From Neptuniibacter sp. (GTDB taxonomy: Bacteria; Pseudomonadota; Gammaproteobacteria; Pseudomonadales; Balneatricaceae): a DNA stretch of 6,356 bases. The stretch spans positions 1-6,356 of the forward strand of contig JAIBDV010000189.1 of the NCBI GenBank assembly GCA_024686055.1, read 5' to 3'. Position numbers and translations under genes: made by a program. This document shows, piece by piece, positions 1-6,356 of the stretch (its first letter is position 1; the number at the start of each line of letters is the position of its first letter). Under the pieces are notes generated by a model. That model saw only the letters and a program-made list of their open reading frames with translations, did no database searches and had not been told where the DNA came from.

Positions 1-3000
1 CGAAGTACTGCGATTGCGGATGGCTGAAGTACCAGCCCGATACCGATGCAGCAGGCATCATGGCGTAGCTGTCAGTCAGAGTCATACCGGTGTTGGCTTC
101 AACGTCAAGCAGCTCCCACAGCAGGCCTTTTTCGGTGTGGTCCGGGCAGGCAGGGTAACCAGGCGCCGGGCGAATGCCCTGATATTTCTCTTTGATGATG
201 TCTTCGTTGCTCAGGCCTTCATCAGCACCGTAGCCCCACAGCTCTTTGCGCACCTGAGCATGCATATACTCAGCAAAGGCTTCGGCAAAGCGGTCCGCCA
301 GCGCCTTAACCATGATGGAGTGATAATCATCGTGGTCCGCTTCATATTCGGCCACGATCTCATCACAGCCATGACCTGCAGTCACTGCAAAGGCGCCAAA
401 GTAATCGGCCTTACCACTGGATTTAGGGGCGATAAAGTCCGTCAGACAGTGATTCGCTTTACCGCCGACTTTTTCCATCTGCTGGCGCAGGTGGTGCAGG
501 GTGGTCAGTACTTCAGTGCGCGACTCATCGGTGTACAGCTCGATATCGTCAGTGTCTGTTGCGTTAGCTGGGAAGATACCCACCACACCGCTGGCACTGA
601 GACGTTTCTCTTTTACCAGTTTGGCCAGCACTTCCTGAGCATCCGCATACAGCTCCCGAGCCTGAACGCCCACCACTTCATCATCCAGAATCCGCGGGAA
701 ACGCCCTGCCAGTTCCCATGACATAAAGAACGGCGTCCAGTCGAAGTAGTCCAGCAGAACATCCAGTGATACATCGTCATAGACATGCAGGCCCGGCTTA
801 GCCGGCACCGGTGGCGTGTAGTCAGCCCATTCAATTGGCATCCGGTTCGCACGGGCGGCTTCCAGATTCACCCGGCGCTTATCATTCTGGCGTGCCATAT
901 GACGTTCACGCACAGAGACATAATCTTCCTGAATCTCTTTAACGTAAGTCGCTTTACGCTCAGACAGCAGGGTAGAGGCAACACCCACCGCACGGGACGC
1001 GTTGGTGACATGTACCACCTGGTCACGTTTAAGTGCCGGGTCGATCTTAACCGCCGTATGCGCCTTGGAGGTGGTAGCCCCGCCGATCAACAGCGGGATA
1101 TCAAAGCCCTGGCGCTCCATCTCTTTGGCTACATGCACCATCTCGTCCAGTGACGGGGTGATCAGGCCAGACAGGCCGATAATATCCGCGTTTTCTTCTC
1201 GCGCTGTGCGCAGAATCGTTTCCGCAGACACCATCACACCCAGGTCGATGATCTCGAAGTTATTACACTGCAGCACTACACCCACGATATTCTTGCCGAT
1301 ATCGTGAACATCGCCTTTCACTGTCGCCATAACGATTTTGCCGGCGGAGGTGCTGACAGCATCCCCTTTTTCCTCTTCGATGTACGGCATCAGCCAGGCC
1401 ACTGCTTTTTTCATCACACGGGCGGATTTCACCACCTGGGGCAGGAACATCTTACCGGCACCAAACAGGTCGCCAACGATGTTCATGCCATCCATCAAGG
1501 GCCCTTCGATTACATGCAGTGGGCGCTCGTGATTAAGACGACACTCTTCCACATCTTCGTCGATGAACTCGGTGATGCCTTTCACCAGCGCGTGGCTCAG
1601 TCGCTTGTTTACATCCCAGCTGCGCCATTCAGCGGCCTGAGGGTCTTCCTCGGCAGCGCCATCGCCCCGATACTTCTCGGCGATTGCCAGCATCTTCTCG
1701 GTGCCGTCCGGGTCGGTATTCTGCACAATGGCTTCAACGTGCAAACGCAGCTCTTCTGGCAGATCATCGTAGATCGCCAGCTGTCCCGCGTTAACGATGC
1801 CCATGTCCATACCGTTTTGAATACAGTGGTAGAGGAACACACAGTGAATCGCCTCACGCACCGGGTTGTTACCCCGGAAGGAGAACGAGACATTGGAAAC
1901 ACCGCCCGAAATCTTGGCGTAGGGCAGATTCTGTTTGATCCAGCCCGTGGCCTGGATAAAGTCCACAGCGTAGTTATTGTGCTCATCAATACCCGTGGCG
2001 ATGGCAAAGATGTTCGGATCAAAGATGATATCTTCTGGCGGGAAGCCCACCTCATCGACCAGAATACGATAGGAGCGCTCACAGATCTCGATCTTGCGCT
2101 CGTAGGTGTCCGCCTGGCCGGTTTCATCAAACGCCATCACGATCACCGCCGCACCGTAACGACGGATTTTACGCGCCTGCTCGATGAAGTTAGGGATGCC
2201 TTCCTTCATCGAGATGGAGTTGACCACCCCTTTACCCTGAATACATTTCAGGCCCGCTTCGAGCACCTCCCATTTGGAGGAGTCGATCATGATCGGCACC
2301 CTGGCGATATCCGGTTCACCAGCAATCAGGTTGAGGAAGCGCACCATGCAGGCTTCAGAGTCCAGCATCCCCTCATCCATATTGATGTCGATAATCTGGG
2401 CACCGTTTTCCACCTGCTGGCGGGCGATGTCCAGCGCAGTTTCATAGTCCTGCTCTTTAATCAGCCGTTTGAACTTAGCAGAGCCGGTCACGTTAGTACG
2501 CTCACCGACGTTAACAAACAGGGTACTGTCACCGATGTTCATCGGCTCCAGGCCGGCCAGCCGACACTCTACGGGGAGCTCAGGCAATACGCGCGGCGCT
2601 TCTTTGATCACCGACTCACGGATCACCCGGATATGCTCAGGCGTCGTGCCACAGCAACCGCCGACAATGTTCAGGAAGCCGGAACGGGCCCACTCGGAAA
2701 TCTCAACCGCCATCTGTTGCGGGGTTTCATCGTATTCACCAAAGGCATTTGGCAAACCGGCATTGGGGTGGGCTGAAACAAAGGTACTGGATACACGGGA
2801 CAGCTCCTGTACATACTGACGCAGCTCCTGCGGCCCCAACGCACAGTTCAAACCGACTGAAATCGGCTTGGCGTGGCTGATGGAGTTCCAGAAACCTTCA
2901 GTGGTCTGGCCCGACAGGGTACGGCCGGAGGCATCGGTAATCGTTCCGGAAATCATCACCGGCAGGCGCAGGCCGTGATTATCAAAGTAGGTTTCCACCG

Positions 3001-3589
3001 CGTAGATCGCCGCTTTGGCGTTCAGGGTGTCAAAAATGGTTTCGATCAGGATGATATCCGCGCCGCCCTCGATCAGAGCGTCAACCGATTCGGTATAAGC
3101 TTCAACCAGCGCATCAAAGGTGACATTACGAAACGCCGGGTCGTTTACATCAGGTGAAATGGAGCAGGTACGGTTAGTCGGGCCCAGTACACCCGCCACA
3201 TAGCGTGGCTGATCCGGTGTTGCAGCAGTAAAGCGATCACAGGCAGCACGGGCAATCTGCGCTGCTGCGACGTTAATCTCACGGCTGAGCGCTTCCATCT
3301 CATAGTCAGCCATGGCGATGGTAGTAGCGTTAAAAGTATTGGTCTCGATAATATCGGCGCCGGCAGCCAGATACTCATCGTGAATCTCACCAATCATCTC
3401 GGCCTGGCTCAACACCAGCAGATCGTTATTGCCTTTAACATCCACATGCCAGTCGGCGAAACGTTCACCCCGGTAATCCGCTTCCTCCAGTTTACGTTCC
3501 TGGATCATGGTGCCCATGCCACCATCAAGGATCAGGATACGTTGCTTGAGAGCGTCTGAAAGCTGTTGTGTCTTGTCTTGTTGGGTCAC
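1..3589 (-). CDS. metH: Cobalamin-dependent methionine synthase (MetH), C-terminus cut by window edge
   Basis: Cytosolic 5-methyltetrahydrofolate:homocysteine methyltransferase, the last step of methionine synthesis. The reverse strand is open from 3619 to position 1. The homocysteine domain (about residues 1-330) has ILILDGGMGTM near residue 18 and the zinc ligands C249 (GLNCALG) and C312-C313 (GGCCGTT). The pterin domain (about 350-620) has VNVGERTN from residue 359 and INMDEGML around 405. A cap region precedes the B12-binding domain, where DVHDIG supplies H762, the lower cobalt ligand. The SAM reactivation domain has RPAPGYPACP from R1140. 1196 residues are visible; by comparison with the 1227-residue E. 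coli protein about 37 are missing. Start: GTG at 3589 gives an N-terminus only about two residues longer than E. coli MetH (Cys249 versus Cys247). An in-frame ATG at 3619 would add ten residues. Neither has a strong ribosome binding site. No frameshift or internal stop is seen. It lies downstream of ppsR on the same strand, 332 bases away, so it is probably transcribed separately. Confidence 0.97.
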   Translation of the reverse strand, partial: MTQQDKTQQLSDALKQRILILDGGMGTMIQERKLEEADYRGERFADWHVDVKGNNDLLVLSQAEMIGEIHDEYLAAGADIIETNTFNATTIAMADYEMEALSREINVAAAQIARAACDRFTAATPDQPRYVAGVLGPTNRTCSISPDVNDPAFRNVTFDALVEAYTESVDALIEGGADIILIETIFDTLNAKAAIYAVETYFDNHGLRLPVMISGTITDASGRTLSGQTTEGFWNSISHAKPISVGLNCALGPQELRQYVQELSRVSSTFVSAHPNAGLPNAFGEYDETPQQMAVEISEWARSGFLNIVGGCCGTTPEHIRVIRESVIKEAPRVLPELPVECRLAGLEPMNIGDSTLFVNVGERTNVTGSAKFKRLIKEQDYETALDIARQQVENGAQIIDINMDEGMLDSEACMVRFLNLIAGEPDIARVPIMIDSSKWEVLEAGLKCIQGKGVVNSISMKEGIPNFIEQARKIRRYGAAVIVMAFDETGQADTYERKIEICERSYRILVDEVGFPPEDIIFDPNIFAIATGIDEHNNYAVDFIQATGWIKQNLPYAKISGGVSNVSFSFRGNNPVREAIHCVFLYHCIQNGMDMGIVNAGQLAIYDDLPEELRLHVEAIVQNTDPDGTEKMLAIAEKYRGDGAAEEDPQAAEWRSWDVNKRLSHALVKGITEFIDEDVEECRLNHERPLHVIEGPLMDGMNIVGDLFGAGKMFLPQVVKSARVMKKAVAWLMPYIEEEKGDAVSTSAGKIVMATVKGDVHDIGKNIVGVVLQCNNFEIIDLGVMVSAETILRTAREENADIIGLSGLITPSLDEMVHVAKEMERQGFDIPLLIGGATTSKAHTAVKIDPALKRDQVVHVTNASRAVGVASTLLSERKATYVKEIQEDYVSVRERHMARQNDKRRVNLEAARANRMPIEWADYTPPVPAKPGLHVYDDVSLDVLLDYFDWTPFFMSWELAGRFPRILDDEVVGVQARELYADAQEVLAKLVKEKRLSASGVVGIFPANATDTDDIELYTDESRTEVLTTLHHLRQQMEKVGGKANHCLTDFIAPKSSGKADYFGAFAVTAGHGCDEIVAEYEADHDDYHSIMVKALADRFAEAFAEYMHAQVRKELWGYGADEGLSNEDIIKEKYQGIRPAPGYPACPDHTEKGLLWELLDVEANTGMTLTDSYAMMPAASVSGWYFSHPQSQYF

Positions 3590-3666
3590 GAAGCGAATTC
3601 CCGTCGTCTGAATGTGCATTATTCTTAGTGGTTACAGGGTGGCACCGGCACGTCTTCTGCGCCACA

Positions 3667-3701
3667 CCCGGCGGCTATCCAGCCGGGCAGGGTAGTCCCT
3701 G
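3667..3701 (-). promoter_or_regulatory. Two adjacent GC-rich hairpins in the metH leader
   Basis: Two perfect inverted repeats lie side by side. CCCGGC (3667-3672) pairs with GCCGGG (3682-3687), and an alternative nested pairing CGGCT/AGCCG is also possible. CAGGG (3688-3692) pairs with CCCTG (3697-3701) around a four-base loop. In the metH transcript they would form about 80 bases upstream of the start, and a further long-range pairing GCTGGC/GCCAGC (3722-3727 with 3758-3763) lies just upstream. There is no T-run behind them, so they are not a classical terminator. They could be a structured leader; the regulatory role is inference. Confidence 0.3.
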
Positions 3702-3769
3702 TCATTTTCGTCTGTTTGTCAGCTGGCTAAGGCACACGCTCAGGTGAAACGGCGAGGCCAGCGGGATCG

Positions 3770-3775
3770 ATTATG
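3770..3775 (-). promoter_or_regulatory. metH: Possible -10 element of a metH promoter
   Basis: On the minus strand this reads CATAAT, five of six matches to TATAAT. The hexamer 17 bases upstream (TTCGAT) is a poor -35, so the promoter is weak or activator-dependent if real. It would give a structured leader of roughly 150-175 bases before metH. Confidence 0.25.
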
Positions 3776-3891
3776 ACAGTGTATTCTGGATAATCGAACT
3801 AATCAGCAAAGCATTGTAATTCAATCGGTTGGAAGGTTTGGTGAGAACCACTCAATAATGAATGAGCGGGATTCATAAAGCCGCAAACCCT

Positions 3892-3912
3892 GTCAGGCTA
3901 CAATCACCTGAC
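3892..3912 (-). terminator. Weak hairpin just downstream of ppsR
   Basis: GTCAGG (3892-3897) and CCTGAC (3907-3912) form a six-base-pair stem with a nine-base loop, starting ten bases after the ppsR stop codon. No uridine tract follows on the minus strand, so it is not a good intrinsic terminator. Its position suggests an mRNA 3'-end structure, or an attenuating hairpin if transcription continues toward metH. Confidence 0.3.
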
Positions 3913-3921
3913 CGCACAGCC

Positions 3922-4740
3922 TTATAAGCCCACTTCCCGTTTAAGCCCGCGGGCCGCAATAATACGGGTAGCGATCTCTTCGATCGAGAACGTCGTGGTG
4001 TTGATCTTCTGGATCTGCGCTTTCTTCAGCATCCGCTCGACACTGCGAACTTCCAGCGAACACTGATCCAGAGAAGAGTAGCGACTGTTGGGTCGACGCT
4101 CATGGCGAATGGCGGCCAGCTGGAAGGGGTCGATCGTCAGACCAAACAGCTTGTCCTGATAGGGCTTGAGAATGCCCGGAAGCTCATCCTGCGACAGGTC
4201 TTCTTCGGTAATCGGATAGTTCGCCGCACGCACGCCAAACTGCATTGCCATATACAGACAGGTGGGGGTTTTACCGCAGCGGGATACGCCCACCAGAATA
4301 ATGTCAGCCTTGTCGTACTGCTGGGTCCGCGCGCCGTCGTCGTTATCAATGGCAAAATTGACCGACTCAATCCGGTCTTTGTAGCGGGTCATCTCCTGGA
4401 TGCCATGGGACTTACCCACGGTATAAGAGGAGTGAGTTTTCAACTCCTGTTCCAGCGGTTTAAGGAAGCTGGCAAACACATCGATATTAAAGCCGCTACT
4501 CTGGGCGATGACCTTGCGGATGTCTTCGTTAACCACCGTATCGAAAACAATGGGCCGACCATTATCACTGGCTGCCGCATCAATCTGAGCCACCGCACCC
4601 TGGGCCTTTTCCACGCTATCAATGTAGGGCAGGGTGATGGTACGAAACTCGATACCATCAAACTGCGCCAACAGACTCTGGCCCAGGGCTTCGGCGGTAA
4701 TGCCCGTGCCATCGGAAATAAAAAATGCACTGCGCTTCAT
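3922..4740 (-). CDS. ppsR: PEP synthase regulatory protein (kinase / pyrophosphorylase, PSRP, DUF299 family)
   Basis: This 272-residue protein is of usual length for the family. It is a cytosolic bifunctional enzyme, known from E. coli PSRP (YdiA) and related to the plant PPDK regulator RP1. It inactivates PEP synthase by ADP-dependent phosphorylation of the Thr two residues before the catalytic His, and reactivates it by Pi-dependent removal of that phosphate, releasing pyrophosphate. Visible hallmarks are the N-terminal FFISDGTGITAE (residues 6-17), HGIQ near 112-115, the P-loop GVSRCGKT at 151-158 followed by PTCLYMAMQFG, RAANYPIT at 171-178, and LFGLTIDP at 198-205. It ends with a TAA stop at 3922-3924. 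It is transcribed divergently from ppsA, its expected substrate, with starts 194 bases apart. A strong sigma70-type promoter lies about 50 bases upstream of the ATG. In this genome its target Thr (PpsA T413) lies directly beside the in-frame TGA of ppsA. Confidence 0.96.
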   Translation of the reverse strand: MKRSAFFISDGTGITAEALGQSLLAQFDGIEFRTITLPYIDSVEKAQGAVAQIDAAASDNGRPIVFDTVVNEDIRKVIAQSSGFNIDVFASFLKPLEQELKTHSSYTVGKSHGIQEMTRYKDRIESVNFAIDNDDGARTQQYDKADIILVGVSRCGKTPTCLYMAMQFGVRAANYPITEEDLSQDELPGILKPYQDKLFGLTIDPFQLAAIRHERRPNSRYSSLDQCSLEVRSVERMLKKAQIQKINTTTFSIEEIATRIIAARGLKREVGL

Positions 4741-4797
4741 TGCTGACTGACCTGTACGTTATCCCTTCGCCTGGCCCATCCAGCATCAGGGGCGCGC

Positions 4798-4826
4798 ATT
4801 GTACCCGTAACCCCCAGTGCTGACAA
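4798..4826 (-). promoter_or_regulatory. ppsR: Sigma70-type promoter of ppsR
   Basis: On the minus strand the -35 is TTGTCA (4821-4826) and the -10 is TACAAT (4798-4803). Each matches consensus at five of six positions, and the spacer is the ideal 17 bases. Transcription would begin near 4791, giving a leader of about 50 bases before the ppsR ATG at 4740. This is the best promoter in the window. Confidence 0.7.
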
Positions 4827-4875
4827 AATAACCAGCCATGGCAATACCATCGCCGTCACTATTCTTTCGCGGATT

Positions 4876-4898
4876 TATAACCCATTCTGCAGTAGAAT
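4876..4898 (+). promoter_or_regulatory. ppsA: Candidate -10 elements for ppsA
   Basis: Two hexamers could serve: TATAAC (4876-4881), with a partial -35 CCGTCA 17 bases upstream at 4853-4858, and TAGAAT (4893-4898), which has no recognisable -35. Both face ppsA in the shared intergenic region with ppsR. Neither is strong, which would fit activator-dependent gluconeogenic expression, but no operator was recognised. Confidence 0.3.
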
Positions 4899-4921
4899 AC
4901 ATACCTCAAAACAATAAGTTC

Positions 4922-4926
4922 AGGAG
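4922..4926 (+). promoter_or_regulatory. ppsA: Ribosome binding site deciding the TTG start of ppsA
   Basis: AGGAG ends eight bases before TTG at 4935-4937, an ideal spacing. The first in-frame ATG is at residue 13 and would cut into the conserved N-terminal segment, so the rare TTG start is favoured. Confidence 0.75.
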
Positions 4927-4934
4927 ACAGAACC

Positions 4935-6356
4935 TTGCAGCAGAACGTACTTCGCCTTGATCAGGTGGGCATGACTGATGTTGAACAGGTAGGCGGTAAA
5001 AACGCCTCACTGGGGGAGATGCTAAGGGAACTGGCCGATGCCGAGGTTCGGGTACCGAATGGCTTTGCGACCACCGCCGATGCTTTTCGCTGTTTCCTGC
5101 AACAAAACGACCTGACTGAACGCATCAATGCCCGGCTGGCGGATCTTGATGTCAATAACATCACCGCCCTGACCCGCGCCGGTGGCGAAATCCGCCAATG
5201 GATTATGGACGCGCCGTTAACCGACGCACTGGAAGCCGATATCGACAGCGCCTGGGCTGAACTCTCAGCTGGCAACCCCGATATGGCCGTAGCCGTGCGT
5301 TCATCTGCCACGGCAGAAGATCTGCCCGACGCCTCCTTTGCCGGACAACAGGAAACTTTCCTCAATGTCCGCGGACTGGATGCGATCAAACAGGCAATTC
5401 GTGAGGTATTCGCCTCACTCTATAACGACCGCGCCATCTCCTATCGGGTTCACCAGCAGTACGAACACCATGACGTTGCGCTCTCTGCAGGCGTGCAAAA
5501 AATGGTGCGCAGTGAAACTGCATCTTCCGGCGTGATGTTCACCCTGGACACTGAGTCCGGCTTTAAGCATGCCGTGTTGATCACCTCCGCCTACGGGCTG
5601 GGTGAAACCGTGGTGCAGGGTGCCGTAAACCCGGATGAATTCTACGTCTATAAGCCGACGCTTAACCAGGGCTTACCGGCTATTTTGCGCCGCAACCTGG
5701 GTTCCAAAGCGATCAAGATGGTGTACGGCAGTGAAGGCAACGCCGTTGAAACCGTGTCCGTCCCGGTACGCGAGCGGAACAGGTTTTCCCTTAACGATGC
5801 CGATGTGCAGGCGCTGGCAAAGCTGGCGGTCAGAATCGAAGAGCACTACGCGCGGCCGATGGATATCGAGTGGGCCAAAGATGGCGACGACGGTCAGCTG
5901 TACATCGTCCAGGCCCGCCCGGAGACCGTCCGTAGCCGTGAGGATGGCAATGTTATCGAGCGCTTCCTGCTCAAAGAGACCGGCAAAGTCCTGATCGAAG
6001 GCCGCTCCGTGGGCCACCGTATCGGCTCCGGCAAGGTGCGTATCGTGCACAGCCTGGCCGAGATGGACCAGGTGCAGCCAGGCGATGTGCTGGTCACCGA
6101 TATGACCGACCCGGACTGGGAACCGGTGATGAAGCGGGCCGCCGCCATTGTTACCAACCGGGGCGGGCGCACCTGACATGCGGCGATTATCGCCCGCGAA
6201 CTGGGTATCCCGGCCATTGTCGGCTGTGGTGATGCTACCGAGGTGTTGCAGGATGGCACAGAGGCTACTGCCTCCTGTGCCGAGGGCGATACCGGCTTCA
6301 TCTACCAAGGCCTGCTGGAATATGAGATCGTTCGCACGGATACCGGTGAAATGCCG
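4935..6356 (+). CDS. ppsA: Phosphoenolpyruvate synthase (PpsA) with in-frame TGA at the active-site Cys position, 3' end beyond window; candidate selenoprotein
   Basis: PEP synthase (pyruvate, water dikinase) converts pyruvate, ATP and water to PEP, AMP and phosphate through a phospho-histidine, for gluconeogenesis. The window holds 474 codons of about 790. The N-terminal ATP/pyruvate-binding domain (about 15-340) shows VGGKNASLGEM (19-29), VRSSATAED (121-129), DASFAGQQETF (132-142), MDIEW ending at W313, and IVQARPET (324-331). The swivelling phospho-His domain follows, with DMTDPDWEP and TNRGGRT ending at T413. Codon 414 is TGA where PEP synthases have Cys, then comes the catalytic H415 in HAAIIARELGIPA. 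Reading stays in frame for 60 codons (GCGDATEV, SCAEGDTGF) to the edge; the C-terminal PEP/pyruvate domain lies outside. A conventional caller would end the gene at 6176 as a 413-residue product lacking the catalytic His. I read TGA as probable selenocysteine; a nonsense mutation or base-call error of TGC/TGT is the alternative. The divergent neighbour ppsR encodes its regulator. Confidence 0.93.
6174..6176 (+). other. ppsA: In-frame TGA, probable selenocysteine codon in ppsA
   Basis: The TGA replaces the Cys codon of the GGRT-C-H motif (C420 in E. coli PpsA). It is flanked by T413, the residue expected to be phosphorylated by PpsR, and H415, the phosphate-carrying catalytic residue. The frame is unchanged on both sides and conservation continues without a break. 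No other in-frame TGA occurs in roughly 1,900 codons of the three genes, where Cys is TGC/TGT and Trp is TGG, so a general reassignment of TGA is unlikely. Confidence 0.6.
6181..6212 (+). promoter_or_regulatory. Candidate bacterial SECIS-like stem-loop after the ppsA TGA
   Basis: GCCC (6192-6195) pairs with GGGT (6203-6206), the outermost pair being G-U, around a seven-base loop GCGAACT. It can be extended past a bulged C6191 by AT/AT (6189-6190 with 6207-6208) and, beyond an internal loop, by CGG/CCG (6181-6183 with 6210-6212). The loop begins with G and lies 19 bases after TGA, within the spacing and loop rule used for bacterial SECIS elements. The stem is short and imperfect. A competing hairpin GGCGA/TCGCC (6182-6186 with 6190-6194) exists, so this is only a candidate. 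Confidence 0.3.

Larger units (their letters stand above)
3590..3921 (-). other. Non-coding interval between ppsR and metH (metH promoter and leader)
   Basis: No credible protein gene was found in either direction in this stretch of about 330 bases. On the minus strand it runs from the ppsR stop to the metH start. It contains a hairpin just after ppsR, two further palindromes (3842-3854 and 3858-3876), a possible -10 element, and a cluster of GC-rich hairpins close to the metH start. I looked for cobalamin, SAM and SAH riboswitch signatures because metH genes can carry them, and found no convincing match. Confidence 0.7.

Noticed and set aside
1304..2776. Long open frame (490 codons) on the plus strand, and other plus-strand frames between 14 and 3157
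   Set aside because: They lie entirely antisense to metH, which is conserved along its whole length. The translations resemble no family I know and are rich in His, Asp and Arg, as expected for the complement of a GC-rich coding sequence.
3620..3921. Cobalamin, SAM or SAH riboswitch upstream of metH
   Set aside because: Hairpins are present, but the conserved core boxes of these classes could not be matched by eye on either strand, so no riboswitch class is assigned.
4102..4746. 214-codon plus-strand open frame opposite ppsR
   Set aside because: It is the antisense shadow of ppsR, whose family motifs are unmistakable. It has no convincing start signal.
6150..6200. Frameshift explanation for the ppsA stop
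   Set aside because: The frame before and after TGA is the same, with no residue gained or lost relative to PpsA. Only a substitution or genuine recoding of one codon explains the sequence, not an indel.
5673..6308. Minus-strand open frames of 135 to 211 codons opposite ppsA
   Set aside because: They are antisense shadows of the conserved PpsA coding sequence and match no recognised family.
4935..6356. Genome-wide reassignment of TGA to Trp, Gly or Cys
   Set aside because: metH, ppsR and the rest of ppsA encode Trp as TGG and Cys as TGC/TGT, with no other in-frame TGA, and the genes look like ordinary gammaproteobacterial ones.
1..6356. Mobile element, CRISPR array, tRNA or prophage remnant
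   Set aside because: No terminal or direct repeats, repeat-spacer pattern, tRNA cloverleaf or transposase/integrase motif was seen. The window is filled by three housekeeping genes and two short intergenic regions.

Overview
The window looks like chromosomal DNA of a gammaproteobacterium. All three genes read closely like their Pseudomonas and E. coli counterparts, and the moderate-to-high GC content would suit a pseudomonad or marine Oceanospirillales-like host. The taxonomic guess is inference only; no rRNA or other marker gene is present.

Layout. Positions 1-3589 on the minus strand hold metH, cobalamin-dependent methionine synthase. It is open throughout and loses only about the last 37 residues at the left edge. 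Positions 3590-3921 are a non-coding stretch with inverted repeats and the presumed metH promoter and leader. Positions 3922-4740 on the minus strand hold ppsR, the bifunctional kinase/phosphorylase that regulates PEP synthase. Positions 4741-4934 are a divergent promoter region, with a strong sigma70-type promoter for ppsR and a good ribosome binding site in front of a TTG start for ppsA. From 4935 to the right edge, on the plus strand, runs ppsA, phosphoenolpyruvate synthase, cut off by the window at codon 474 of an expected ~790.

The outstanding feature is in ppsA. Codon 414 (6174-6176) is TGA, and reading continues in the same frame for 60 more codons to the window edge with excellent PpsA similarity. 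The TGA sits exactly where PEP synthases have the active-site Cys of the GGRT-C-HAA motif, between the Thr modified by PpsR (T413) and the catalytic phospho-accepting His (H415). This Sec/Cys replacement pattern suggests a selenocysteine-containing PEP synthase. A weak bacterial SECIS-like hairpin can be drawn just downstream. A nonsense mutation or a base-call error in a TGC/TGT codon cannot be excluded from one sequence.

Functionally, ppsR and ppsA form a regulator/target pair. PpsA makes PEP from pyruvate and ATP for gluconeogenesis, and PpsR switches it off and on through the Thr next to the unusual codon. metH is a neighbour on the ppsR strand with no evident pathway link, separated from it by 0.3 kb that probably carries its own promoter.
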